64,000 nt of DNA from Gracilimonas sp. Lineage in GTDB: Bacteria > Bacteroidota > Rhodothermia > Balneolales > Balneolaceae. Shown in pieces: positions 41,499 to 49,590 of this stretch. The DNA lies in assembly GCF_017641085.1 (NCBI RefSeq), contig NZ_JAEPPI010000002.1, forward strand, positions 248,001 to 312,000, in the 5' to 3' direction. A model generated the notes under the pieces. It worked only from the letters and a program-made list of their open reading frames with translations. It did not search any database and was not told the origin of the DNA. Positions within the stretch are counted from its first letter, which is position 1. Each line of letters opens with the position of its first letter. The position numbers were made by a program, and so were the translations under genes.

Positions 41499-41648
41499 TT
41501 GTCACTCTGAGCACTCAATTTGAATATTATTGGAAAAAAAGTCATCGCGAAGAGTCTCAAGTTTTGACAACTATCCTTGTTCTGAATTTGAGATCCTTCG
41601 CGTTAAACATTGGTTCAATATTTAACATCTAATCGCTCAGGATGACAA
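41499..41648. repeat. 150-bp intergenic repeat with TTGTCACTCTGAGC inverted ends
   Basis: The left end TTGTCACTCTGAGC (41499-41512) and right end GCTCAGGATGACAA (41635-41648) are imperfect inverted repeats. GCGAAGAGTCTCAAGTTTTG and GAGATCCTTCGCG form an inner pair. This is the style of short non-coding elements (TGTCATTCTGAGC...) scattered through many bacterial genomes. It fills the yajC-ribB gap. Confidence 0.6.
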
Positions 41649-41680
41649 TTAGTTATATCATACCCCAAATTCAATAAACC

Positions 41681-42880
41681 ATGAATCAGGAATTTCACTT
41701 TAACACCATCCCCGAAGCCATTGAAGACATTAAAAATGGCAAAATGGTCATCGTTGTGGATGATGAAGACCGGGAGAATGAAGGTGATTTCCTGATGGCG
41801 GCCGAAATGGTTACCACCGAAGCCATTAACCTGATGGTAACCCACGGCCGTGGGCTGGTTTGTGCTCCCATCACCAAAGAAAAAGCCGATAAGCTGCATT
41901 TACGGCATATGGTGCAGGAGGGAGCCGATCCTGATGAAGCTAATTTCACCATCTCTATCGATCACAAACGGCAGACCACAACCGGAATTTCTGCTGCCGA
42001 TCGCGCTAACACCATTCGTGAATTAGCCAGTGACGATTCTAAGCCGGTTGACTTCCGTCGCCCCGGACATGTTTTCCCGCTGCTTGCAGCAGAAGGCGGG
42101 GTTCTGCGAAGAGCCGGCCATACCGAAGCAGCCATCGACCTTGCCCGACTTGCCGGTTTAAAACCGGTGGGTATTATTTGTGAAATTATGAAGGAAAACG
42201 GTGAGATGGCCCGCGTTCCGGATCTCATCAAGATGGCCGATGAGTTTGAGATGAAGATCATCACGATAAAAGATCTTATCGCTTATCGTAACGAAAACGA
42301 GACGCTTGTCCACGAGGTGATGGATGTGAACCTGCCCACCATGTATGGCGATTTCAGCTTACGCGCTTTCAAAGAAAAGCTCACAGGCGATATTCACCTA
42401 GCCTTAACCAAAGGCAGCTGGACGAAAGAAGAACCGGTGCTTACCCGTGTTCACTCTTCCGATTTGATTGGGGATATTTTCGGAGCACGCAATAAAGATA
42501 CCAGCGAACAGCTTCACCAGGCGATGCTTCAGGTAGAGCGTGAAGGAAAAGGTGTGGTTTTATACATGAACCGGAATCAACGCGGCTCTGTACTCGTAAA
42601 TCAGCTGAAAACATTGAAAGCCTTACAGCAAGGCAAGATGGACGACAACGAAGAGGATATCTCCCCACGAGGTGATGCCCGGGATTACGGTGTCGGCGCT
42701 CAAATTCTTCGCTCACTCGGCATCCGTAAGCTGAAGCTGATGACGAATAATCCTGTAAAAAGAATTGGAATCAAAAGTTTTGGGCTCGAGATTGTAGATC
42801 AGGTTCCTATTGAGCACAACTTTGATTTCTCAGCTCAGAAGTATCCTTTCGAGAAAGAAGAAGGCAACCCAGATAGCTAA
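41681..42880 (+). CDS. ribB: 3,4-dihydroxy-2-butanone 4-phosphate synthase fused to a degenerate GTP cyclohydrolase II domain
   Basis: The N-terminal half (about 1-200) is Rib[14 protein letters not shown] with the acidic metal ligands, [23 protein letters not shown]. It makes the four-carbon precursor of riboflavin from ribulose 5-phosphate. The C-terminal half (about 205-395) aligns with RibA ([33 protein letters not shown]). However, the three zinc Cys of RibA (SxC and RCDCGEQL) are replaced ([13 protein letters not shown]), and RQEGRGIG-type catalytic residues read [12 protein letters not shown] cyclohydrolase activity is therefore doubtful. The overall layout matches RibBX-type fusions. 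Confidence 0.9.
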   Translation: MNQEFHFNTIPEAIEDIKNGKMVIVVDDEDRENEGDFLMAAEMVTTEAINLMVTHGRGLVCAPITKEKADKLHLRHMVQEGADPDEANFTISIDHKRQTTTGISAADRANTIRELASDDSKPVDFRRPGHVFPLLAAEGGVLRRAGHTEAAIDLARLAGLKPVGIICEIMKENGEMARVPDLIKMADEFEMKIITIKDLIAYRNENETLVHEVMDVNLPTMYGDFSLRAFKEKLTGDIHLALTKGSWTKEEPVLTRVHSSDLIGDIFGARNKDTSEQLHQAMLQVEREGKGVVLYMNRNQRGSVLVNQLKTLKALQQGKMDDNEEDISPRGDARDYGVGAQILRSLGIRKLKLMTNNPVKRIGIKSFGLEIVDQVPIEHNFDFSAQKYPFEKEEGNPDS

Positions 42881-42913
42881 AATACTTTCTCACTACTTCT
42901 CGACCTCTCATCA

Positions 42914-42957
42914 TCACGAACCTCCGGTTTGTGATGCATAACGGAACCACTGGTTCC
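42914..42957. repeat. REP-like double hairpin, copy 2
   Basis: TCACGAACC-tcc-GGTTTGTGA, spacer TGCATAAC, GGAACC-act-GGTTCC. It differs from copy 1 (40921-40964) at four bases, none of which breaks pairing (one makes a G-U pair). Same orientation as copy 1. Confidence 0.75.
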
Positions 42958-43004
42958 ATTCCATTTTCAGCCCGTCAATCTATTCTATCTCACTAAAATA
43001 TGTT

Positions 43005-43048
43005 GAACCAGAGGTTCAGGCAGGCGTTCCTAACGGGACGTTAGGAAC
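43005..43048. repeat. Third hairpin pair near ribB
   Basis: GAACC-aga-GGTTC (43005-43017) followed by GTTCCTAAC-gggac-GTTAGGAAC (43026-43048), a perfect 9-bp stem. It has no T-run, so it is not a standard terminator. It ends 30 bp from the convergent lspA stop. Confidence 0.6.
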
Positions 43049-43078
43049 GAGTTGTACGAGTAGTAATCAGGAAACGAA

Positions 43079-43669
43079 CTAAATAATCCCTTCCTGTTTG
43101 GTAGGCTCATCCATTGTTACATCATCCGGTACTTCGGAGGACCCATCTTCTGCTTTTTGTGTAATAAAGAAGCGCTTGTTGAATATCAGTAGCAGGATGA
43201 TGGAACAGGAAATGGCGATATCGGCCACGTTAAAGATATAAGGGAAAACAGTCCAGTCCCCGATTTGAAGGGAGAAGTAAATAAAATCAACCACGTGACC
43301 TTCCAGCACACCACCGTAATCCATAATTAACCCCATAAAGAGCCGGTCGGTGATATTGCCGAAAGCCCCCCCTACTATCAGCCCCATACACACCAGGTAG
43401 CCGACGCTCGCCTGTTCGAGGTGTCGAATTATGTATATCATAATTCCGGTGACGGCCAGAATTGCTATGACACTGATAACGGGCGTAGAGAGTACGTCTA
43501 TACCCAGAGCCATCCCGGGATTCTTGGTGAAATAGAATTGCAGCCACCCGTCTATAAGGACTTTATTCTGCAATTCAGGGGTAGTCCGGATCAGCCATTT
43601 CGTAATCTGGTCAATAACCAGCACAATAACAGCCGGTACTAATAAAGCGAGCAGTTTTTTTCGGGTCAA
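43079..43669 (-). CDS. lspA: Lipoprotein signal peptidase (signal peptidase II)
   Basis: LspA cleaves prolipoprotein signal peptides at the lipobox Cys; the window encodes many such lipoproteins. The 196-residue product has four membrane helices and the conserved blocks DQITKW, TKNPGMALG, GGAFGNITDR, VVDFIYF and FNVADIAI. The two catalytic Asp lie in VVDF and NVAD. The start is TTG at 43669, 10 bp after dksA-like; no ATG is nearby. A hydrophilic C-terminal tail of about 30 residues is longer than usual. Confidence 0.94.
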   Translation of the reverse strand: MTRKKLLALLVPAVIVLVIDQITKWLIRTTPELQNKVLIDGWLQFYFTKNPGMALGIDVLSTPVISVIAILAVTGIMIYIIRHLEQASVGYLVCMGLIVGGAFGNITDRLFMGLIMDYGGVLEGHVVDFIYFSLQIGDWTVFPYIFNVADIAISCSIILLLIFNKRFFITQKAEDGSSEVPDDVTMDEPTKQEGII

Positions 43670-43679
43670 ACCGGTAGGG

Positions 43680-44081
43680 TTATCTGCGTTTCAGTTTTGC
43701 TTCGATACTCAACTGAGTATGGGGCACAGCTTCCAGCCGGCCTTTGGATATCTTCTTCCCGGTTACCTTACACACGCCGTATGTTTTATTGTCGATGCGC
43801 TTGAGGGCGTCGTCCAGATATTTTACAAACTTACGGGTCCGGTTAAAGAGCATGTAGGTTTTTTCCCGCTCCTGAGCATCTGTTCCGGCATCCGCCATAT
43901 GGTAAGAATAGGCCGATTCATCCGAGGCATTTTCCATGCTTTCGCGAAGGGTTCGCTGCAGAGCATTCAGCTCTTCTTCAGCTTCTTCCATCTTCTTGAT
44001 AATAATCTCACGGAAGTACTCCAGTTCTTTATCACTGTAGGGAGATACTCTTTCTTCGTTTTTTGATTCTTCTTTAGCCAT
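43680..44081 (-). CDS. DksA/TraR-family protein with degenerate zinc finger
   Basis: A 133-residue protein. Residues of about 15-95 form the coiled-coil hairpin typical of DksA-type RNA polymerase secondary-channel factors. The C-terminal finger reads YGVCKVTGKKI and AVPHTQLSIEAK, leaving only one of the four usual Cys; this variant is typical of the Bacteroidota lineage. It probably modulates transcription, though metal binding is unlikely. The start is the ATG at 44081; a longer frame overlaps ileS in the wrong phase. It sits between ileS (10-bp gap) and lspA (10-bp gap) in one operon. Confidence 0.85.
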   Translation of the reverse strand: MAKEESKNEERVSPYSDKELEYFREIIIKKMEEAEEELNALQRTLRESMENASDESAYSYHMADAGTDAQEREKTYMLFNRTRKFVKYLDDALKRIDNKTYGVCKVTGKKISKGRLEAVPHTQLSIEAKLKRR

Positions 44082-44091
44082 AGCTGCTTGG

Positions 44092-47000
44092 TTATGAATT
44101 AATATTTCTTCGGATGGAGATGGTGCACTCTTCCTCTCCAATTTCCCAGCTCTTGGTGAAGTCTGATACTTCCAGCTCTGAGATTTGAATTTCTTCCGCC
44201 AGTGTTTCCTTCTTAATATAATCACTCATAGAAACAACGGCCTCCTTAATATTGTCTGCTCCGGTAAAACCAATCGCAATGCGATCCGTCACGTCAAAGT
44301 TCGCTTCTTTTCGCATATTCTGCACACGGTTTACAAATTCACGGGCTATACCCTCCTGAATCAGTTCTTCACTGAGGTCCGTATCTACAGCAACGCTTAA
44401 ACCACCTTCAGTTTCTACCGTCCAACCCTCAAGTCCGGTGCGGATAATCTCTAATCCTTCTGAGTCAATACGAATGGTTTCACCTTCAACTTCGAGATCA
44501 ATCCATCCGTTCTTTTCAAACTCGGTGATTTCTTCCGTGGTCAGTTCTCCAATCCGGGCGGCTACGGGCTTCATTTTTGGGCCCAACCTCTTACCCAGAA
44601 CCGGGTAGTTTGGTTTCGCCGATTTCCGAACAATTCCGGAATCGTCATCCACAAACTGGATATCTTTAATGTTTACCTCTTCTAATATTATGTCGCGAAC
44701 CGATTCAATGGCCTGCCGTTCACTTTCATCCTTTATAGGAAGGATAATTCGCGAAAGTGGCTGACGAACATTCATCTCAATTTGGTTACGTACACGTAAT
44801 ACGATATAGGAAATCAACCGGGCCATTTCCATCTTATGTTCCAGCGCCTTGTTGATCGCTGTCTCTTCCACGGTCGGGAAGAAGGCAATATGCACCGACT
44901 CCTCATCCTGCTGAGTCACGCTATTCAGCTTCTGATACAACCACTCGCCAATAAATGGAGCAATAGGACTGATCAGCTTGCTGAGGTTGCTCAGGCATTC
45001 ATATAAGGTTTGATAGGCAGCTGTTTTATCCAGCGTGTTTCCTTCTTTCCAGAAACGCCGCCGGTTCCTGCGCACGTACCAGTTACTCAGCTCTTCCACA
45101 AAACTTTCCAGTTCGCGTGCAGCCTTGGTCGGCTCGTAGTCTTCATAATATTCTTCAACCAGCTTAACGGTTGAGTTCAGCTTCGATATCACCCACTTGT
45201 CAATTTCGGGGCGATCAGCAATAGGAATAGCCGTTCCTGAGAAGGTAAACCCATCAATATTCGCATACATCGCAAAGAAAGAATAGGTGTTTACGATGGT
45301 GTTGAAAAACTTCCGCTGAACTTCTTTCAGTCCGTCATCACTGAACTTCAGATTCTCCCACGGGGAAGAGTTACTCATCATATACCAGCGTACGGTATCG
45401 GCTCCATATTCCTGAATAACCTCAAAAGGATCTACCGTATTTCCTTTCGATTTACTCATTTTCTCACCGTTTTCGTCGAGAACCAGTCCATTGGATACTA
45501 CATTCTTATACGCCTGCTCGTTGAACAGCATCGTTCCCAGGGCGTGCAAAGTATAGAACCAGCCACGGGTTTGATCTACACCTTCCGCGATAAAATCGGC
45601 CGGGTAGTTATAGCTGAATTCGTGGTCGTTATCAAAAGGATAGTGCCACTGAGCAAAAGGCATGGCGCCGGAGTCGAACCAAACATCCAGCAGGTCAGGG
45701 ATACGACGCATAGTTCCGCCGTCCGGGCCTTCCCAGGTTAACTCATCTATATAGGGACGGTGCAGATCGATTTCGGCATCTTCATCCAAACCGGCTTTTT
45801 CACGGAGCTCGGCCATACTGCCAATACATTCCACATACTCCGGATTTTTATCACTCACCCAAATCGGAATGGGTGTTCCCCAGTAACGCTGACGAGAAAC
45901 GGCCCAGTCCACATTATTCTCCAACCAGGTTCCAAAACGACCGGTTCCGGTGCTTTCCGGCTTCCAGTTGATTTGCTTGTTCAGCTCAACCATCCGGTCT
46001 TTAACCTTAGTGGTTTCGATAAACCAGGATTCTACCGGGTACGACATCAACGGGGTTCCTTTTCTCCAGTCGAACGGATAATTGTGGACCATCGTCTCAT
46101 GCTTGTACATGAGGTTCTTTTCCTTAATAGCCCGGGCAATATCTTTGTCGGCTTCTTTAAACCACTGCCCCTGAAAATCAGGAGCTTTTTCGGTGAACTT
46201 ACCGTCCCGGTCAATCGGGTTGAACATCGGAATGTCAGATTTCTGGCACGAGTCAAAGTCATCAGCACCAAAGGCAGGTGCGGTATGAACCACGCCGGTG
46301 CCGTCTTCGGTTGTCACATACTCAGCCGGAATCACCCTCCAGGCCTGCGACTTGTCATATTCTTTGAAGGCAAAATCGAATACAGGCTCATAAGTGCGGT
46401 GCAGCAGCATTGAACCTTTCATTTCTTCCTGGATGATGTAATCCTCACCCAAAACCTCTTCCACACAATCTTTGGCCATGATGAAAGTCTCATCAAAATG
46501 CCCCACTTTCACATAATCCAGATTCGGATTCACGGCAAGCGCCATGTTTGATACGATAGTCCAAGGGGTAGTAGTCCAAGCAAGGAAATAGGTATTTTCT
46601 TCTCCTTCAACCGGAAACTTCACGTAGATAGAAGGGTCCTGCGTTTCCTTATAACCCAAGCTTACTTCGTGGGAAGAAAGTACGGTTCCACTGCCGGGTG
46701 AGTACCACTGAATTTTATATCCCTTGTACACTAAATTCTTTTCGAAGAGCTTATTAAACGCCCACCAAACCGACTCGATATAATTATTCTCGAAGGTTAC
46801 ATACGGGTTATCCTGATCTACCCAATAAGCCATTCGGGAGGTTAATTCATCCCAAAGATCCTTGTATTTGAGCACACTTTCGCGGCACTTGGCATTGTAT
46901 TTTTCGATGCCATATTCCTCAACTTGTGCGCGACCTTCGAGCCCTAATTCTTTCTCAACTTCAATCTCAACGGGTAAACCGTGCGTATCCCAGCCCGCTT

Positions 47001-47250
47001 TTCGTTCAACCCTGAAGCCCTTCAATGTTTTATACCGGCAAAACATATCCTTTACCGTACGGGCCATCACATGGTGAATACCCGGCTTGCCATTGGCTGT
47101 GGGCGGCCCCTCAAAAAAGGTATAGGGAATACCATCCTCACGAGTCTTGAGGCTCTTTTTAAAAATCTTGTGGTCCTTCCACCAATTCAGGGTTTCAACT
47201 TCTGATTTGGGAAAGCTTAACTGCTTTATTTCTTCGAATTTTTTTGCCAT
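44092..47250 (-). CDS. ileS: Isoleucyl-tRNA synthetase
   Basis: IleS charges tRNA-Ile, and its editing domain removes mis-acylated valine. The 1052-residue product has PPTANGKPGIHH (HIGH-class motif) near residue 50, the class I KMSKS loop in GEKMSKSKGN near 600, and an editing domain between them (WTTTPWT). Length and the C-terminal part suit the long type found in Bacteroidota and some other bacteria (mupirocin-resistant type, by family). It heads the ileS-dksA-lspA operon. A TATATTTG element lies upstream. Confidence 0.97.
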   Translation of the reverse strand: MAKKFEEIKQLSFPKSEVETLNWWKDHKIFKKSLKTREDGIPYTFFEGPPTANGKPGIHHVMARTVKDMFCRYKTLKGFRVERKAGWDTHGLPVEIEVEKELGLEGRAQVEEYGIEKYNAKCRESVLKYKDLWDELTSRMAYWVDQDNPYVTFENNYIESVWWAFNKLFEKNLVYKGYKIQWYSPGSGTVLSSHEVSLGYKETQDPSIYVKFPVEGEENTYFLAWTTTPWTIVSNMALAVNPNLDYVKVGHFDETFIMAKDCVEEVLGEDYIIQEEMKGSMLLHRTYEPVFDFAFKEYDKSQAWRVIPAEYVTTEDGTGVVHTAPAFGADDFDSCQKSDIPMFNPIDRDGKFTEKAPDFQGQWFKEADKDIARAIKEKNLMYKHETMVHNYPFDWRKGTPLMSYPVESWFIETTKVKDRMVELNKQINWKPESTGTGRFGTWLENNVDWAVSRQRYWGTPIPIWVSDKNPEYVECIGSMAELREKAGLDEDAEIDLHRPYIDELTWEGPDGGTMRRIPDLLDVWFDSGAMPFAQWHYPFDNDHEFSYNYPADFIAEGVDQTRGWFYTLHALGTMLFNEQAYKNVVSNGLVLDENGEKMSKSKGNTVDPFEVIQEYGADTVRWYMMSNSSPWENLKFSDDGLKEVQRKFFNTIVNTYSFFAMYANIDGFTFSGTAIPIADRPEIDKWVISKLNSTVKLVEEYYEDYEPTKAARELESFVEELSNWYVRRNRRRFWKEGNTLDKTAAYQTLYECLSNLSKLISPIAPFIGEWLYQKLNSVTQQDEESVHIAFFPTVEETAINKALEHKMEMARLISYIVLRVRNQIEMNVRQPLSRIILPIKDESERQAIESVRDIILEEVNIKDIQFVDDDSGIVRKSAKPNYPVLGKRLGPKMKPVAARIGELTTEEITEFEKNGWIDLEVEGETIRIDSEGLEIIRTGLEGWTVETEGGLSVAVDTDLSEELIQEGIAREFVNRVQNMRKEANFDVTDRIAIGFTGADNIKEAVVSMSDYIKKETLAEEIQISELEVSDFTKSWEIGEEECTISIRRNINS

Positions 47251-47285
47251 AAAAAACTTAGTTCCGGCGAATCATTTATAAGCCT

Positions 47286-47293
47286 CAAATATA
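47286..47293 (-). promoter_or_regulatory. Possible -7 element for ileS
   Basis: Minus-strand TATATTTG matches TAnnTTTG and lies about 36 bp before the ileS ATG. No matching -33 TTTG is visible at 19-21 bp, so the call is tentative. Confidence 0.4.
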
Positions 47294-47413
47294 CAAAATA
47301 TCAGAGAAAACCATGTATTCAGTTCGTTCAAAAAAATCTGACACTTGTAGCTAAGGAGCAATTGGTTTTAGGAAGACTAAATGAAAAGGGATGAAAAGCT
47401 GTTTAGCAACACA

Positions 47414-47421
47414 TACCTTTG
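47414..47421 (+). promoter_or_regulatory. Possible -7 element for the phosphatase operon
   Basis: TACCTTTG matches TAnnTTTG and lies 21 bp upstream of the GTG at 47443. The only longer start (TTG at 47419) would fall inside this element, which favours the GTG. No clear -33 box. Confidence 0.4.
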
Positions 47422-47442
47422 GGAAAAAATAATTCAATTATT

Positions 47443-47958
47443 GTGACTGAAACCTATCACCGAACCATTTCTAAAGAAAATCCTTATAAACTCGTTTTTG
47501 TGTGCCTGGGTAATATCTGCCGAAGTCCTACCGCCGAAGGCATCTTTATTCATAAAGTGAGGGAGGCCGGCTTGGAAAATTATTTCTATATCGATTCAGC
47601 CGGAACGGCCGCTTATCATGTAGGAGAGCCGGCTAACAGTAAGAGCCAGGCTACCGCAAATAAGCATGGAATTTACCTTCCCTCCAAAGCCCGAAAGTTT
47701 GAGTATGCCGACCTGGAAGAGTTTGACCTCATTTTGGCCATGGACTCCGAAAATTTCAAAAATATCAAAACCTTAGACCGAAAAAATCGATTTTCGGATA
47801 AAATAAAGATGATGCGCGAGTTTGATCCCAATCCCGGAGATGGAGAAGTACCCGACCCTTATTATGGCGGGCTGCAAGGATTCGAAAATGTATTCCAGGT
47901 GTTGAACCGAAGCTGCGAAGCCCTGCTTGAAGAATTAGAACCCCTCATCGAAAAATAA
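47443..47958 (+). CDS. Low-molecular-weight phosphotyrosine protein phosphatase
   Basis: A 171-residue cytoplasmic phosphatase. The P-loop VCLGNICRSP (CX5R) and the general-acid DPYYGG motif are both present, as are the family's IDSAGTAAYHVG and ILAMD segments. The start is GTG 47443. It is 3 bp upstream of a fructosamine-kinase-like gene. Relatives of this enzyme act on phosphotyrosine, phosphoarginine or ketoamine 5-phosphates. The adjacency favours the last, as part of deglycation; this is an inference. Confidence 0.9.
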   Translation: MTETYHRTISKENPYKLVFVCLGNICRSPTAEGIFIHKVREAGLENYFYIDSAGTAAYHVGEPANSKSQATANKHGIYLPSKARKFEYADLEEFDLILAMDSENFKNIKTLDRKNRFSDKIKMMREFDPNPGDGEVPDPYYGGLQGFENVFQVLNRSCEALLEELEPLIEK

Positions 47959-47961
47959 TTT

Positions 47962-48816
47962 ATGCTTCCCGAAGCTATCAAAGAACAAATCCGGCAAGAG
48001 CTGAACATGGAGATTCAATCTCTTCAGTCAGTTCATGGTGGCGATATCAATCAGGCTGCCAAAATTGTATTGGATGATGAGAAAGAATTGTTCGTAAAGT
48101 GGAATAATTCTGCTCCCGAAAATATGTTTGAAGCCGAGGCAAAAGGGCTTCAATTACTGAATTCAGCCGACACTGACCTTCAAATTCCTTCTCCGGTTTT
48201 AGTCAAAGAAGATTTTCTTGTTCTTGACTGGGTTGAGGAAGGTGGCGGAAAACAACACTCAGCCCAAGATTTCGGTAAAGAGCTGGCGAAGCTTCATAAA
48301 CAAACCGCTGATCAGTTCGGGCTGGATCATGATAATTACATTGGCAAGCTACCTCAGTCTAATACCCGGCATTCCAACTGGCCCGACTTCTTTGCCCTGG
48401 AGCGGATTGAGCCCCAAGTGCGTATGGGCGTTGAGTCCGGCAAACTCACCCGGTCTATTCTGAAAAATGTGGAAGGGATGTATAAAAAACTCGGGTCTAT
48501 ATTTCCTACTGAAAAACCTTCACTGCTTCACGGAGACCTTTGGAGCGGAAACTACATGTTCACCAAAAGTGGACAAGCAAGCATCTATGATCCCGCCGTT
48601 TATTATGGCCACCGGGAAATGGACCTGGCTATGACTCGTCTTTTTGGTGGATTCTCAGCTAATTTCTACGAAGGATACAATGAAGAATACCCACCTGAGG
48701 GCGGCTTCGACAGCCGGGTTACCATCTGCAACCTGTACCCCATTTTAGTTCATGCCAATTTGTTTGGCGGAAGTTATTGTCGCCAGGCTGAGAACATCAT
48801 CAACCGTTATGCCTGA
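47962..48816 (+). CDS. Fructosamine/ketosamine-3-kinase family protein
   Basis: A 284-residue kinase of the aminoglycoside-phosphotransferase fold. FN3K family marks are VHGGDINQA near the start, FVKWN (ATP-binding Lys), LDWVEEG, the catalytic LLHGDLWSGN near residue 192-201 and IYDPAVYYGHREMDLAM. Bacterial members phosphorylate ribulosamine or erythrulosamine residues on proteins, which then fall off, repairing glycation. It follows the LMW phosphatase by 3 bp and overlaps the next gene by 8 bp, so all are coupled. Confidence 0.9.
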   Translation: MLPEAIKEQIRQELNMEIQSLQSVHGGDINQAAKIVLDDEKELFVKWNNSAPENMFEAEAKGLQLLNSADTDLQIPSPVLVKEDFLVLDWVEEGGGKQHSAQDFGKELAKLHKQTADQFGLDHDNYIGKLPQSNTRHSNWPDFFALERIEPQVRMGVESGKLTRSILKNVEGMYKKLGSIFPTEKPSLLHGDLWSGNYMFTKSGQASIYDPAVYYGHREMDLAMTRLFGGFSANFYEGYNEEYPPEGGFDSRVTICNLYPILVHANLFGGSYCRQAENIINRYA

Positions 48817-49549
48817 TTTACCTTACACCCGCATTGTTTCACTGGTTCCAAGCCTAACCGAGCTCTTGGTTGAACTGGGATTAAAAGATCAGTTGATTGG
48901 TCGCACCCGGTTTTGTGTGCACCCCAAGGAGATTAAGGATATTGATATTATCGGGGGGACAAAGAATCCGAATCTTGAGAAAATTGTGGAGCTTGAGCCG
49001 GATTTCATCCTTGCAAACAAAGAGGAAAACCGAAAAGAAGACATCGATCTGCTCGACAAGTATGCTAAGGTTCGGGTTACAGAAATTGATTCTATTCAGG
49101 ATGCCATTCTGGAAATAAGCTCACTGGGAGAAGTGCTTGGGGTTAAGAAACAGGCCGGAATACTTGTTAAGAAAATTACGGCTCTTTTAAATGATCGCCC
49201 TGCAAAACCTCCTCTTTCCGTAGCCTATTTCATTTGGAAAGACCCCTGGGTGACGGTTGGAAATGACACCTATATTCATGATGTGCTGCATAAATATGGG
49301 CTGGATAATGTGTACGGTCTTCATAAAAGATATCCCAAAACCACTCTCAATCAGCTTTCAGAACATGCTCCCGAACTAATCTTCCTCAGCAGCGAGCCCT
49401 ATCCTTTTAAAGAAAAACACATCGATGAAATCAAAGCGGTTTGTCCTGATTCAAAAGTGGAACTCATTAACGGGGAATGGTTCAGCTGGTATGGCTCGCG
49501 AATGACAAAGGCGTTTTCTTTTCTAAATGAATGGCGGGCTTCCCTTTAG
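48809..49549 (+). CDS. BtuF/TroA-like helical-backbone substrate-binding protein without signal peptide
   Basis: A 246-residue protein starting at ATG 48809, inside the end of the kinase gene. Features of BtuF-type binding proteins are RIVSLVPSLTELLVELGL at the start, IIGGTKNPNLEKIVELEPD, and TLNQLSEHAPELIFLSSEPYP. There is no signal peptide, and no permease or ATPase gene is adjacent. It is therefore either a cytoplasmic member of the family or an imported protein whose partner is elsewhere. Binding of a corrinoid or iron chelate is suggested by family only. Confidence 0.8.
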   Translation: MPDLPYTRIVSLVPSLTELLVELGLKDQLIGRTRFCVHPKEIKDIDIIGGTKNPNLEKIVELEPDFILANKEENRKEDIDLLDKYAKVRVTEIDSIQDAILEISSLGEVLGVKKQAGILVKKITALLNDRPAKPPLSVAYFIWKDPWVTVGNDTYIHDVLHKYGLDNVYGLHKRYPKTTLNQLSEHAPELIFLSSEPYPFKEKHIDEIKAVCPDSKVELINGEWFSWYGSRMTKAFSFLNEWRASL

Positions 49550-49590
49550 TTCTTATTCTGCTATATTCGGGAAAGAACACTGTGTTTACC

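Noticed and set aside
41484-41680. FMN riboswitch before ribB
   Set aside because: No conserved FMN-element motifs; the gap is filled by an inverted-end repeat.
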